Shown one piece after another: positions 37,010 to 45,109 of a stretch of DNA of 64,000 bases. Made by a program: the position numbers and the translations under genes. The first letter of the stretch is position 1, and the number at the start of each line of letters is the position of its first letter. Source of the DNA: Phycisphaerales bacterium (lineage in GTDB: Bacteria > Planctomycetota > Phycisphaerae > Phycisphaerales > UBA1924). Where the stretch lies: assembly GCA_029260515.1 (NCBI GenBank), contig JAJDDC010000070.1, forward strand, positions 310,001-374,000. The letters are read 5' to 3'. The notes under the pieces were generated by a model that made no database searches, had not been told where the DNA came from, and saw nothing but the letters and a program-made list of their open reading frames with translations.

Positions 37010-38398
37010 GTGATCCGTACCACCGCTTTCGCCTCTGTTTGCGCCGCCGCGCTCTGCTCGGTCGCCGACGCCCAGGTCACCACCGAACTCATCACCAACG
37101 CGGTGACAAACCCAACATTCATGACCACCGCGCCCGACGGCTCCGGGCGCCTCTTTGTCCTCCAGCGCCGCGGACAGATCCGCATTATCGAGGACGGCTC
37201 CCTGCTCGGCGCCGCCTTCCTCGACATCGACTCGCTCATCCCGAACATCAGCGGCTCGGACGAACGCGGCCTGCTCGGCCTCGCGTTCCACCCCGACTAC
37301 GCGAACAACGGCAGGTTCTACGTCAACTACACCAACAGCTCCAGCGACACGGTCATCGCCGAGTACACCGTGTTCGGCGCCAACCCCAACCTCGCCAACC
37401 CGACCTCCGCCAACATCATCTTGGTCATCGACCAGCCCTTCACAAACCACAACGGCGGATGGATCGACTTTGGTCCCGACGGCTACCTCTATATCGGCAC
37501 CGGCGACGGCGGCTCCGGCGGCGACCCCGGGAATCGTGCCCAGGACATCACCAACCAGCTGCTCGGCAAGATGCTCCGCATCGACGTCGATGGCGACGAT
37601 TTCCCAGGCGATCCGAACCGCGACTACGCCATCCCCAGCGACAACCCCTTCGTCGGTGTCACCGGCGATGACGAGATCTGGGCCTACGGCCTGCGCAACC
37701 CCTGGCGGTCCAGCTTCGACACCGCCAACGGCGACCTCTGGATCGCCGACGTCGGCCAGAATGCCATCGAGGAGATCAACTACCAGGAGTCCAACACACG
37801 CGGCGGATCTGTCGGCGGCGAGAACTACGGCTGGCGCTGCTACGAGGGCAACAACCCCTTCAACACCTCCGGCTGCGCCCCCGCGGGCACCATGACCTTC
37901 CCCGTCCACACCTACAACCACAGCGCGGGCCGCTGCTCGGTCACCGGCGGCTACGTCTACCACGGCTGCGCCATGCCCGAGTACGAGGGCTTCTACATCT
38001 TCGGCGACTACTGCGGCGGCCAGGTCTACGCCATGGACCCCTCCGACTTCTCCGTCACCCAGATCTTCGACATCGGCTCGGGCCTCTCGGCCTTCGGCCA
38101 GGACGACGACGGCGAGATCTACGTCCTCGCCCTCTTCGGCAACTCGCTCTCCAAGCTCGTCCCCACCACCTTCCCCGACAAGAACAGCGACGGCATCCCC
38201 GACACATGCCAGACCTTCGGCTGCAACGCCGCCGACCTCGCCGAGCCGTTCGGCCAACTCGACTTCTCGGACATCACCGCGTACCTCATCGCCTTCAGCA
38301 CGATGGCCCCCGAGGCCGACCTCGCCGACCCGATCGGGCAGTGGGACTTCTCCGACGTGGTCGAGTTCCTGACCGTCTTCAGTGCCGGGTGCCCGTAA
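37010..38398 (+). CDS. PQQ-dependent sugar dehydrogenase-like propeller with GC-type dockerin
   Basis: This 462-aa protein starts with GTG at 37010 behind GAGGGAG and has a signal peptide ending near VADAQ. The six-bladed soluble glucose dehydrogenase/HHIP-like fold is marked by DERGLLGLAFHPDY, NGGWIDFGPDGYLYIGTGDG, GKMLRIDVDG, ARNPW-type GLRNPWRSSF and DVGQNAIEEIN. The His preceding NGG and the Arg in GLRNPWR correspond to catalytic and cofactor residues of sGDH. The tail is subtype 1 with QW but breaks the pairing rule (T in DITAYL, V in DVVEFL). It would oxidise sugars outside the cell if loaded with PQQ; the substrate is unknown. Confidence 0.9.
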   Translation: MIRTTAFASVCAAALCSVADAQVTTELITNAVTNPTFMTTAPDGSGRLFVLQRRGQIRIIEDGSLLGAAFLDIDSLIPNISGSDERGLLGLAFHPDYANNGRFYVNYTNSSSDTVIAEYTVFGANPNLANPTSANIILVIDQPFTNHNGGWIDFGPDGYLYIGTGDGGSGGDPGNRAQDITNQLLGKMLRIDVDGDDFPGDPNRDYAIPSDNPFVGVTGDDEIWAYGLRNPWRSSFDTANGDLWIADVGQNAIEEINYQESNTRGGSVGGENYGWRCYEGNNPFNTSGCAPAGTMTFPVHTYNHSAGRCSVTGGYVYHGCAMPEYEGFYIFGDYCGGQVYAMDPSDFSVTQIFDIGSGLSAFGQDDDGEIYVLALFGNSLSKLVPTTFPDKNSDGIPDTCQTFGCNAADLAEPFGQLDFSDITAYLIAFSTMAPEADLADPIGQWDFSDVVEFLTVFSAGCP

Positions 38399-38612
38399 GG
38401 GTTGTGGCCAAATGTATGGGTATTGTTCGTAAAAAAAGCCAAGAATGGCCCACCGCGGGGTAGGACCCGCGGCGTCGGATGATTAGACTGGGACACGTAA
38501 CTTGTTCTCTGGACTCGGCTCCGTGCGGTTCGTGGGGTTTCGTCGCACTGGTGCGGCGGCCGGGTGTGTGTGACGAATCGCGGGACCCTCAACCCAACTG
38601 GTGAAAAACGAT

Positions 38613-40004
38613 ATGAAAACGAAGAAGATTTCCATCGCCGTCGCCTCGCTCCTGGCCACCTGCGCGTCGACCGCCCTCGCCGGCGGCGGCAACCCCGGCC
38701 CCGACGTCATCGTCGGCGGCCTGACGAACATCAACCACTACACCTCGGGCGGCGCCGTCGGCGGCTACCGCGCGTACTCCGTCGGCACCGACGCGTGCAA
38801 CATCGGCACCGAGCCGGCCAACTGGGTCGACAACTCCGTCAACCACCCCGTCATCGCCCAGTCGCTCTACCGCCTGCGTGACGGGCGCCTCGAGCAGATC
38901 GGCATCTCCTGGCTCAAGCACTCGTTCGCCTCGCTCCAGGGCAACACCTGCGCCATTTGCCAGGGCGACGGCGACTTCCAGCACCTCGGCACCGGCTGCT
39001 CGGACCCCTACGACGCGTCGCTCAACGGCGGCCAGTCGGGTCTTGGCCCCCGCTTCGAGGTCAACGCCTCCAACGGCGTCTTCCCCTGGCCCTACTCCAA
39101 CCCCGCCGGCTCCACCGGCAACGCCCCCTTCAAGCGCATCCAGGTCCCCGAGACCAAGCTCGCCCCCAACAGCGGCGACCAGTACTTCATGGAGGGCCAG
39201 TACGTCACCCGCGACGACGCCCTCGCCGGCAACCACATGAACAACGCCTCCTACCGGCGCACCATCCTGAACACCAACTTCAGCATGGCCAACGTCGGCG
39301 GCACCTTCCGTGAGCGCCCGGCCATCTTCGCCTGGCTCGACCACGGCGGCGGCGCCAACGTCCCCGACAACGACGTCGTCATCCAGTCCGTCATCATCGC
39401 CGGCGACGGCAAGTTCGACGTCGGCGCCAAGGTCACCGACAACGGCGACGGCACCTGGCGCTACGACTACAACCTCCACAACCAGAACTCCCACCGCTCG
39501 GCCCGCGCCATCTCCATCCCCACCAGCGGCGCCACCACCTCCGACCACTACTTCGCCGCCCCGCACTACCACTCGGGCGAGACCGTGATCAACACCCCCT
39601 GGTCGGCCGCCGAGGGCGGCTCGGCCATCACCTGGTCCAGCGCGGCCTGGAGCGCCGGCAACGACTCGTCGGCCAACGCCGTCCGCTGGGGCACCATGTA
39701 CACCTACTCCTTCGTCGCCAACACCGGCCCCGAGGACGGCACCGTCTCGGTCGAGTTCTTCCGCCCGGGCGCCGGCGGCTCCGGCTTCGACGTCACCCTC
39801 CCCGTCCCGTCCGCGGCCGCCGGCGGCTGCAACGGCGCCGACATCGCCGAGCCCTTCGGCCAGCTCGACTTCTCCGACGTCACCGCCTTCCTCGTTGCCT
39901 TCAGCAACATGGAAGCGGCCGCCGACCTCGCGCTGCCCATCGGCCAGTGGGACTTCTCCGACGTGACGGCCTTCCTGGGCCTCTTCGGCGCCGGCTGCCC
40001 GTAA
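38613..40004 (+). CDS. Secreted protein of unknown function with GC-type dockerin; strong codon bias
   Basis: This 463-aa protein starts at ATG 38613; a GTG at 38601 is possible. The signal peptide is charged then hydrophobic and ends ALAGGG. The body (PDVIVGGLTNINHYTSGG, HPVIAQSLYRLRDGRLEQIG, SWLKHSFASLQG) belongs to a recurrent secreted protein type that I recall from other planctomycetes and marine bacteria, without a function. Paired Cys residues (CAICQGDG, GCSDPY) suggest disulfides. The tail is subtype 1 with T in both halves. Nearly every codon ends in C, far more uniformly than in neighbouring genes, and a very strong terminator follows. Both suggest an abundant product. Confidence 0.82.
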   Translation: MKTKKISIAVASLLATCASTALAGGGNPGPDVIVGGLTNINHYTSGGAVGGYRAYSVGTDACNIGTEPANWVDNSVNHPVIAQSLYRLRDGRLEQIGISWLKHSFASLQGNTCAICQGDGDFQHLGTGCSDPYDASLNGGQSGLGPRFEVNASNGVFPWPYSNPAGSTGNAPFKRIQVPETKLAPNSGDQYFMEGQYVTRDDALAGNHMNNASYRRTILNTNFSMANVGGTFRERPAIFAWLDHGGGANVPDNDVVIQSVIIAGDGKFDVGAKVTDNGDGTWRYDYNLHNQNSHRSARAISIPTSGATTSDHYFAAPHYHSGETVINTPWSAAEGGSAITWSSAAWSAGNDSSANAVRWGTMYTYSFVANTGPEDGTVSVEFFRPGAGGSGFDVTLPVPSAAAGGCNGADIAEPFGQLDFSDVTAFLVAFSNMEAAADLALPIGQWDFSDVTAFLGLFGAGCP

Positions 40005-40035
40005 GCCCGCGACCGACCTCCTGATCGCTTCTTGA

Positions 40036-40072
40036 AGCGGCCCGCGCCCCGGCGCGGGCCGCTTTCTTTTTG
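40036..40072 (+). terminator. Strong Rho-independent terminator
   Basis: A perfect 13-bp stem (40036-40048 with 40051-40063) with a minimal loop is followed by a T-rich tail (40063-40071). It lies 31 bases after the stop of the codon-biased secreted gene and separates it from the FG-GAP gene. Confidence 0.95.
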
Positions 40073-40164
40073 CGCTCACCGGCGCCCCTCTCGCGAACGG
40101 ATCCACGCACGCCGCGCACGCGTATCTGATCCACGCGGGACACCGCGCCCCGAGGAGACCCCGC

Positions 40165-41577
40165 GTGCCCCACCGAACCACCACCGCCCTCGTGCTCGCG
40201 TGCGCATGCCACGGCGCCGCCCACGCGCAGTTTGTCGAGCCCGACGCGACCGCGATCCACACCCTCCAGGGCATCGGGACATTCGGATGGGCGGTCTCGG
40301 AGCTGCGCGATATCGATGGCGACGGCGTCCCCGAGGTCATCACGGGCTCGCCCACGCGTTCGGGTGTCAACACCGGACGGGTCAGCGTCCACTCCGGCAC
40401 GACAGGCGCCGAGATCTTCCACGCCGACGGCCTCGCCAACGCCGAGCAGCTCGGCTGGTCCATCGCCGACGCGGGCGATGTGAACGACGACGGGCGTACC
40501 GACATCGCCGCGGGCGGTGTCGGCGGCTCGGGCGTCGTCCGCGTCTTCTCGGGCCACCCCGACACCCCGGGTGACGAGATCCTGACAATCAGCGGCGCCG
40601 CCGCGGGTGATCAGCTCGGCTACGCCGTCTCGCGCCTCGACGACACCAACGACGACGGGCACGCCGACCTGCTCGTCGGCGCCCCGGGCGAGGACCCGGG
40701 CGGCATCAACAACGCCGGCCGCGCCTACATCCGCTCGGGCGATGATGGTTCGATCCTCTGGACACTCGACGGGCCGGGGATCGCGGGAGCCCTCTTCGGC
40801 CAGGGCGTCGCGGGCGTCGGCGACCTCGACGGCGACGGGGTCTGGGACGCCGTCGTCAGTGCGCCCGGCGTCGGCGTCGCCTACGCCTTCTCGGGCGCAA
40901 CAGGCCAACGCATCCTCACCGACCTTCACGCCGACCCCACCAACGCCAGCTTCGGCCAGTTCTTCGTCGGACGCGTCGGAGATGTCAACAACGATTCGAT
41001 CCCAGACATTTACATCGGCGACTTCGCCGACTCGGGCGGGGTCGGGCGCTGCTACGTCTTCTCCGGCTCCGACGCCTCCGTCCTGCACAACATCGCGGGC
41101 GAAGGGCCCGGCTCGTGCTTCGGGCCCGGGCGCGGCGTGCAGGCCGACATCAACCACGACGGGCACGACGACTTCGTTGTCGGCTCCTACCTCTTCTCGG
41201 GCGGCGCGGGCCAGGGCGGTCGGTTCACGATCTTCTCAGGCCGCACGGGCGGCGTGCTCCGCGTCGTGACCGGTTCGGCCGCCTTCCGCCAACTCGGCTT
41301 TGACGTCGTCGGTCTGGGCGACATCAACGACGACGGGATCTGGGACATCCTCGCCTCGGCGCCCAACCGCAACTACACCTACGTCATTGCCGGCGTCGAG
41401 CCGTGCCCCGCGGACCTGGCCGAGCCCTTCGGCGTTCACGACTTCTCCGACGTCAGCGCGTTCCTCGTCGCGTTCGGCGCGATGGACCCCGCCGCCGACC
41501 TCGCAGAACCGCTCGGCGGATTCGACTTCTCCGACGTGCTGGCGTTCCTCGTCGCCTTCGCCGCCGGCTGCCCGTGA
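40165..41577 (+). CDS. Secreted FG-GAP (integrin-alpha-like) propeller with GC-type dockerin
   Basis: This 470-aa protein starts with GTG at 40165 behind CGAGGAGACC and has a signal peptide ending near GAAHAQ. Seven FG-GAP blades with calcium loops are visible, for example FGWAVSELRDIDGDGVPEV, LGWSIADAGDVNDDGRTDI, FGQGVAGVGDLDGDGVWDA and LGFDVVGLGDINDDGIWDI. It is thus a calcium-type counterpart of the protein at 20313. The tail is one of two that break the pairing rule (S in the first half, L in the second). It is the last gene of the rightward block and converges on transketolase. Confidence 0.9.
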   Translation: MPHRTTTALVLACACHGAAHAQFVEPDATAIHTLQGIGTFGWAVSELRDIDGDGVPEVITGSPTRSGVNTGRVSVHSGTTGAEIFHADGLANAEQLGWSIADAGDVNDDGRTDIAAGGVGGSGVVRVFSGHPDTPGDEILTISGAAAGDQLGYAVSRLDDTNDDGHADLLVGAPGEDPGGINNAGRAYIRSGDDGSILWTLDGPGIAGALFGQGVAGVGDLDGDGVWDAVVSAPGVGVAYAFSGATGQRILTDLHADPTNASFGQFFVGRVGDVNNDSIPDIYIGDFADSGGVGRCYVFSGSDASVLHNIAGEGPGSCFGPGRGVQADINHDGHDDFVVGSYLFSGGAGQGGRFTIFSGRTGGVLRVVTGSAAFRQLGFDVVGLGDINDDGIWDILASAPNRNYTYVIAGVEPCPADLAEPFGVHDFSDVSAFLVAFGAMDPAADLAEPLGGFDFSDVLAFLVAFAAGCP

Positions 41578-41600
41578 CCGCCCCCCACTCCTCGATAGAA

Positions 41601-41633
41601 ACGGCCCCGTCGGCGGGTAGCCGGCGGGGCCGT
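41601..41633. terminator. Bidirectional hairpin between convergent genes
   Basis: A 14-bp stem with one G-U wobble (41601-41614 with 41620-41633) and a 5-base loop sits between the FG-GAP gene (ends 41577) and transketolase (ends 41663). On the minus strand it is followed by TTTCTAT, on the plus strand by no T run. It therefore mainly suits the transketolase transcript. Confidence 0.7.
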
Positions 41634-41662
41634 ACTGCTGTTCCGCGGTGATCGCCCGCCGC

Positions 41663-43633
41663 TCACGCGACCTGCAGGATCTCCATCGTCTTGGCGACGA
41701 TGTGCGCGGCGCTGAGCCCGCACATCTCGAGCATCTCCTCGGGCGTCTTGGCGCTCTTGGGGATCCGCGTAACGTGCATCTGTTCGAGGGTGAACCCGTC
41801 GCCCGAGCGTGTCAGGGCGTCGGCGATCGCCGAACCGAGTGCGCCGCCGTAGTTGTCCTCGAGCGAGATCACGTACCCGCCGTTGGCCCCCACGATGTCG
41901 AGCAGCTTGTCCTCGTCGAACGGGATCGAGTACATGTCCAGCAGCGTCGCGCTGATCCCCGCCTTGTCGAGCAGCTCGAGGGCCTTGTTCGCCTCGTGGA
42001 CCATGTACCCCGCGGCGCACAGTACGATGTCCCGCCCCTGGGCCAGCGTCTCGAACCCGCCCAGGTTGAACACCTGGTCGTCGGAGTAGATGAACTCGGT
42101 GTCCGCCCGCAGCGTCCGCATGTAGCACACGCCCTCGTACTCGGCCATCACGCCCGTCAGCGCGTACGCCGCGAACGCGTCCGCGGGCTGGAGCACGTAC
42201 ACCCCGGGGTTGCCCCGGTGGTCGGTCATCGTGGACAGCGAGCGGAACCAGGCGATGTCGGGCATCGCCATCTGGCTCGGCCCGTCGGCCGCGAGCGTGA
42301 TCCCCGCGTGCGAGCCGACGACTTTGAGGTTCGCGCCCGAGTAGATCGCCATCTCGATCTGGTCGTACGCCCGCGTCGCGAACTTGGCGAACGTCGAGCA
42401 GAACGGGATCTTTCCGCCCGCGCTGAGCCCGGCGCCGACAGAGATCATGTTCTGCTCGCCGATCTTGCACTCGACGAACCGCTCGCCGAGCTTCGGGTCC
42501 TTCTCGAACGTCTCGGCGAAGGTCGAGTTCTTGACGTCCGCGTCGAGCACGACCACGTCCTCGACGAGCCGGCCCATCGCCCGCAGCGCGATGCCGTACG
42601 CCTTGCGTGTCGCCAGGCGCCCCGAGTGCAGCACGCTCTCCATGTCCATCGCGCGCATCGCCTGCGAGAGTGTCGGGATGTCGCCCGCGGGCGTCTTGGG
42701 CTCGGGCGCCTCCTTGGGCGGCTCGATCGTGAACTGGTCCGTGCTCGCCAGCGCGCTGGTCAGCTCGATCCGCCGATCGTCGAGCTCGGAGAGCGCCCGC
42801 TCGAGCACCTCGCCCGTCGGCGGCTTGCCGTGCCACCCGTTGCCCTGGATCGAGGGGGCGCCCCAGCCCTTGACCGTCCTGGCGACGATCGCCGAGGGCG
42901 TGCCCGAGCCGTCCCCGCTGCGTGCGGCGAACTTGTCGATCGAGGCCTTGATCTCGGCGGGGTTGTGCCCGTCAATGACGTCCACCTCGAAGCCGAACGC
43001 CTCGAGCTTGCGGGCCATGGTCTCGGCGGACTGCTGCGAGCTCACCCGGTCCGCCTGGCCGTACTCGTTGCAGTTGAAGATCGCCAGGACATTGTCGAGC
43101 TTGTGATCGACGATGAAATCGAGCGCCTCGCTGATCTGGCCCTCGCGGGCCTCGCCGTCGCCACAGATGCAGTAGACGCGCTTGTCGATCCCATCGATCT
43201 TGGCCGCCTTGGCGACGCCCGCCGCGACGCTGAGCCCCTGGCCCAGCGAGCCGGTCGCCGCGTCGAAGAACGGGAAGCCCTCCATCGGGTTCGGGTGCCC
43301 GTCGAGCACGCTGTCGAGCTCGCGGAGCGAGTTGAGGTCTTCGACCGTGAGCTTGCGTCGTGAGTCCTCGTCCTTGCCGACGACGACGCCCAGGCGGGCG
43401 CCCGCGGCGTACACCGCCGGCACGGCGTGCCCCTCGGAGAGCACGAGCCGGTCGCTCGTGGGGTAGTCCGGGTAGTCCGGGCTCCAGCGCATGCTCGAGA
43501 ACATGAGGACCGTGACGATGTGCGAGATGCTCATCGCGCTGGTCGGGTGCCCCGAGCCGGCGCGCGCGCACATGTCCAGACAATGCCGGTCGATCTCGAT
43601 CGCCTGGGCGTGGACCGCCGCTTCGAATGACAT
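41663..43633 (-). CDS. tkt: Transketolase
   Basis: This thiamine-diphosphate enzyme of the pentose phosphate and Calvin-type pathways is 656 aa, full length. Substrate/TPP-binding His residues occur in SGHPTSAMS and SEGHAVPAVY. The TPP/Mg motif begins GDGEAREGQ and ends FNCNEYGQ. The pyrimidine domain contains GEQNMISVGAGLS and the transketolase signature region around GSHAGITLAADGPSQM. The start at 43633 has AAGGAAGG eight bases upstream, giving the usual N-terminus. Divergent from dnaN. The family overlaps with transketolase-like dihydroxyacetone synthases, but length and motifs favour Tkt. Confidence 0.93.
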   Translation of the reverse strand: MSFEAAVHAQAIEIDRHCLDMCARAGSGHPTSAMSISHIVTVLMFSSMRWSPDYPDYPTSDRLVLSEGHAVPAVYAAGARLGVVVGKDEDSRRKLTVEDLNSLRELDSVLDGHPNPMEGFPFFDAATGSLGQGLSVAAGVAKAAKIDGIDKRVYCICGDGEAREGQISEALDFIVDHKLDNVLAIFNCNEYGQADRVSSQQSAETMARKLEAFGFEVDVIDGHNPAEIKASIDKFAARSGDGSGTPSAIVARTVKGWGAPSIQGNGWHGKPPTGEVLERALSELDDRRIELTSALASTDQFTIEPPKEAPEPKTPAGDIPTLSQAMRAMDMESVLHSGRLATRKAYGIALRAMGRLVEDVVVLDADVKNSTFAETFEKDPKLGERFVECKIGEQNMISVGAGLSAGGKIPFCSTFAKFATRAYDQIEMAIYSGANLKVVGSHAGITLAADGPSQMAMPDIAWFRSLSTMTDHRGNPGVYVLQPADAFAAYALTGVMAEYEGVCYMRTLRADTEFIYSDDQVFNLGGFETLAQGRDIVLCAAGYMVHEANKALELLDKAGISATLLDMYSIPFDEDKLLDIVGANGGYVISLEDNYGGALGSAIADALTRSGDGFTLEQMHVTRIPKSAKTPEEMLEMCGLSAAHIVAKTMEILQVA

Positions 43634-43922
43634 GCCGGCCTTCCTTTCTGGCAACGACCGCCCCCGCGTTCCTGGTCCCCGCCCGAGAAGGGCGCCGGGG
43701 ACGCGGTTCGCCGGCCGCTGGTTGGTGGTCTTTCACCCTCACGATAGACCGGGTGAGGGCACGTGATCGCCCATTCTGGCCGAATACGACCCGCCCCGCC
43801 AGCCCGCGCCAGCTCCGGCCCACGATTTGCACACATCTTCCACGCCCACCGCCCGACCCGCTACACACTGGGCCAGGGATACACTTGCCCCGCGAGATGT
43901 AGTCTCCCAGAGGGTTCGACCT

Positions 43923-45080
43923 ATGAAAGTTATCTGCGACCGCGCCCCGCTCCTCGAGGCGATCAGCCTGGTCTCGGGCGTCGCCGCCTCACGCACACCC
44001 AAGCCGCAGCTCACATGCGTCAAGCTCGGCGCGACCAAGCAGGCCGCGGCGGGCGAGCTCTCCCTCGCCGCCACCGACGCCGAGATCTCCCTGACCGTCC
44101 GCCTGGGCTCTGTCAAGGTCGAGGAGGCCGGCGAGGCCCTCGTGCCCGCCCAGAAGCTCTCGCAGATCGTCTCGGCCGAGGAGGACGACCCGACCCTCAC
44201 CATCGAGTCGGGCGACGACCTGACCACCGTCAAGGGCGCCGACGCCCAGTTCAAGCTCCACGGCTACCCCCCCGCCGACTTCCCCCCCATCCCCGATTTC
44301 GCCAAGATCATCTCCGGCGGCTCGCGGGGCACGGTCCAGCTCCCCGCGGGCGTGCTCTCGCTGATCATCTCCCGAACACTGTTCGCCGCCGCCCGCGAGA
44401 ACTCGCGGTACGCGATCAACGGCGTCCTCTTCAAGAAGGACGCGAAGAAGCTCGAACTGGTCGCGACCGACGGCAGGCGCCTCGCGCTCTCGCGGGCCGC
44501 GACCTCGGGCTCGGGCGACACCACCTTCGCGTGCATCGTGCCCGCCAAGGCCCTGGGCGTGCTTCTCAAGCTCATCGACGACGCCGACGAGCCAGTCCAC
44601 CTGGCGGTCACCGACAACCAGATCGTCTTCGCCCTGGGCGACGACCCGGCCGACGCCCGGGCGGTCCTGGCCTCCAACCTCGTCGAGGGCGCCTTCCCGC
44701 CCTACGAGGACGTCATCCCCAAGGACCAGGACATCCGCGTCGGGTTCGACCGCGACGTGCTGTTCAGCGCGGTCCGCCGGGCCGCCCTGCTCACCAACGA
44801 GGAATCGCGGGGCGTGCGTATGGCGTTCACGGCCGCCGACAAGAAGCTCGAACTCTCGAGCCGCTCGCCCGAGATGGGCGAGGCCCACGTGGGCGTGGAC
44901 CTCAAGAGCTACGAGGGCGACGACATCGAGATCGGCTTCAACCCCGGCTTCATCAACGACGCGCTCAAGGTCATCCACGAACCCGAGGTCATGATCGAGC
45001 TCAAGGCGAGCAACAAGCCCGGCCTGTTCCGCTCGGGCCCCGACTTCGTCTACGTCGTGATGCCCGTCAACCTGCAGTGA
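43923..45080 (+). CDS. dnaN: DNA polymerase III beta sliding clamp
   Basis: This processivity clamp is 385 aa and consists of three topologically similar domains, forming a dimeric ring on DNA. It begins MKVICDRAPLLEAI and has family motifs VATDGRRLALS and IEIGFNPGFINDAL-like. The C-terminus is YVVMPVNLQ, matching the canonical IMPM/V-xL ending that shapes the protein-binding pocket. The start at 43923 follows AGAGGG, and a longer frame adds a non-conserved 32-residue leader. Unlike the common dnaA-dnaN arrangement, it lies 16 kb left of dnaA, beside transketolase. Confidence 0.96.
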   Translation: MKVICDRAPLLEAISLVSGVAASRTPKPQLTCVKLGATKQAAAGELSLAATDAEISLTVRLGSVKVEEAGEALVPAQKLSQIVSAEEDDPTLTIESGDDLTTVKGADAQFKLHGYPPADFPPIPDFAKIISGGSRGTVQLPAGVLSLIISRTLFAAARENSRYAINGVLFKKDAKKLELVATDGRRLALSRAATSGSGDTTFACIVPAKALGVLLKLIDDADEPVHLAVTDNQIVFALGDDPADARAVLASNLVEGAFPPYEDVIPKDQDIRVGFDRDVLFSAVRRAALLTNEESRGVRMAFTAADKKLELSSRSPEMGEAHVGVDLKSYEGDDIEIGFNPGFINDALKVIHEPEVMIELKASNKPGLFRSGPDFVYVVMPVNLQ

Positions 45081-45109
45081 GCCCCGCGAATCCCGCGTGC
45101 CCGGACCGA

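Larger units (their letters stand above)
16024..41577. repeat. Array of 13 genes sharing a duplicated C-terminal GC-type dockerin domain
   Basis: Thirteen of the fourteen genes here end in the same module of about 57 residues. It opens C-N-x-A-D-L-A-E-P-F-G, then a first DFSDVxAFLxAFG half. A linker of about five residues leads to a second A-D-L-A-x-P-x-G-x-x-DFSDVxAFLxAFG half, and the module closes G-C-P. NCBI calls this family the GC-type dockerin; I recognise it from Phycisphaerales proteins. Each half aligns to the dockerin/EF-hand loop plus helix, keeping G6, D9 and D12 but losing the calcium ligands at 1, 3 and 5. At DNA level this gives 26 near-copies of a stretch of about 40 bases on both strands. 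Bracketing Cys residues could form a disulfide. Cognate receptor: unknown. Confidence 0.9.

Noticed and set aside
16024-41577. Array interpreted as CRISPR or tandem DNA repeats
   Set aside because: The repeats are in-frame coding ends separated by whole genes of 0.8-2.6 kb, with no short unique spacers.
43800-43850. DnaA box upstream of dnaN (ATTTGCACA)
   Set aside because: Only six of nine positions match the consensus, which is expected by chance.
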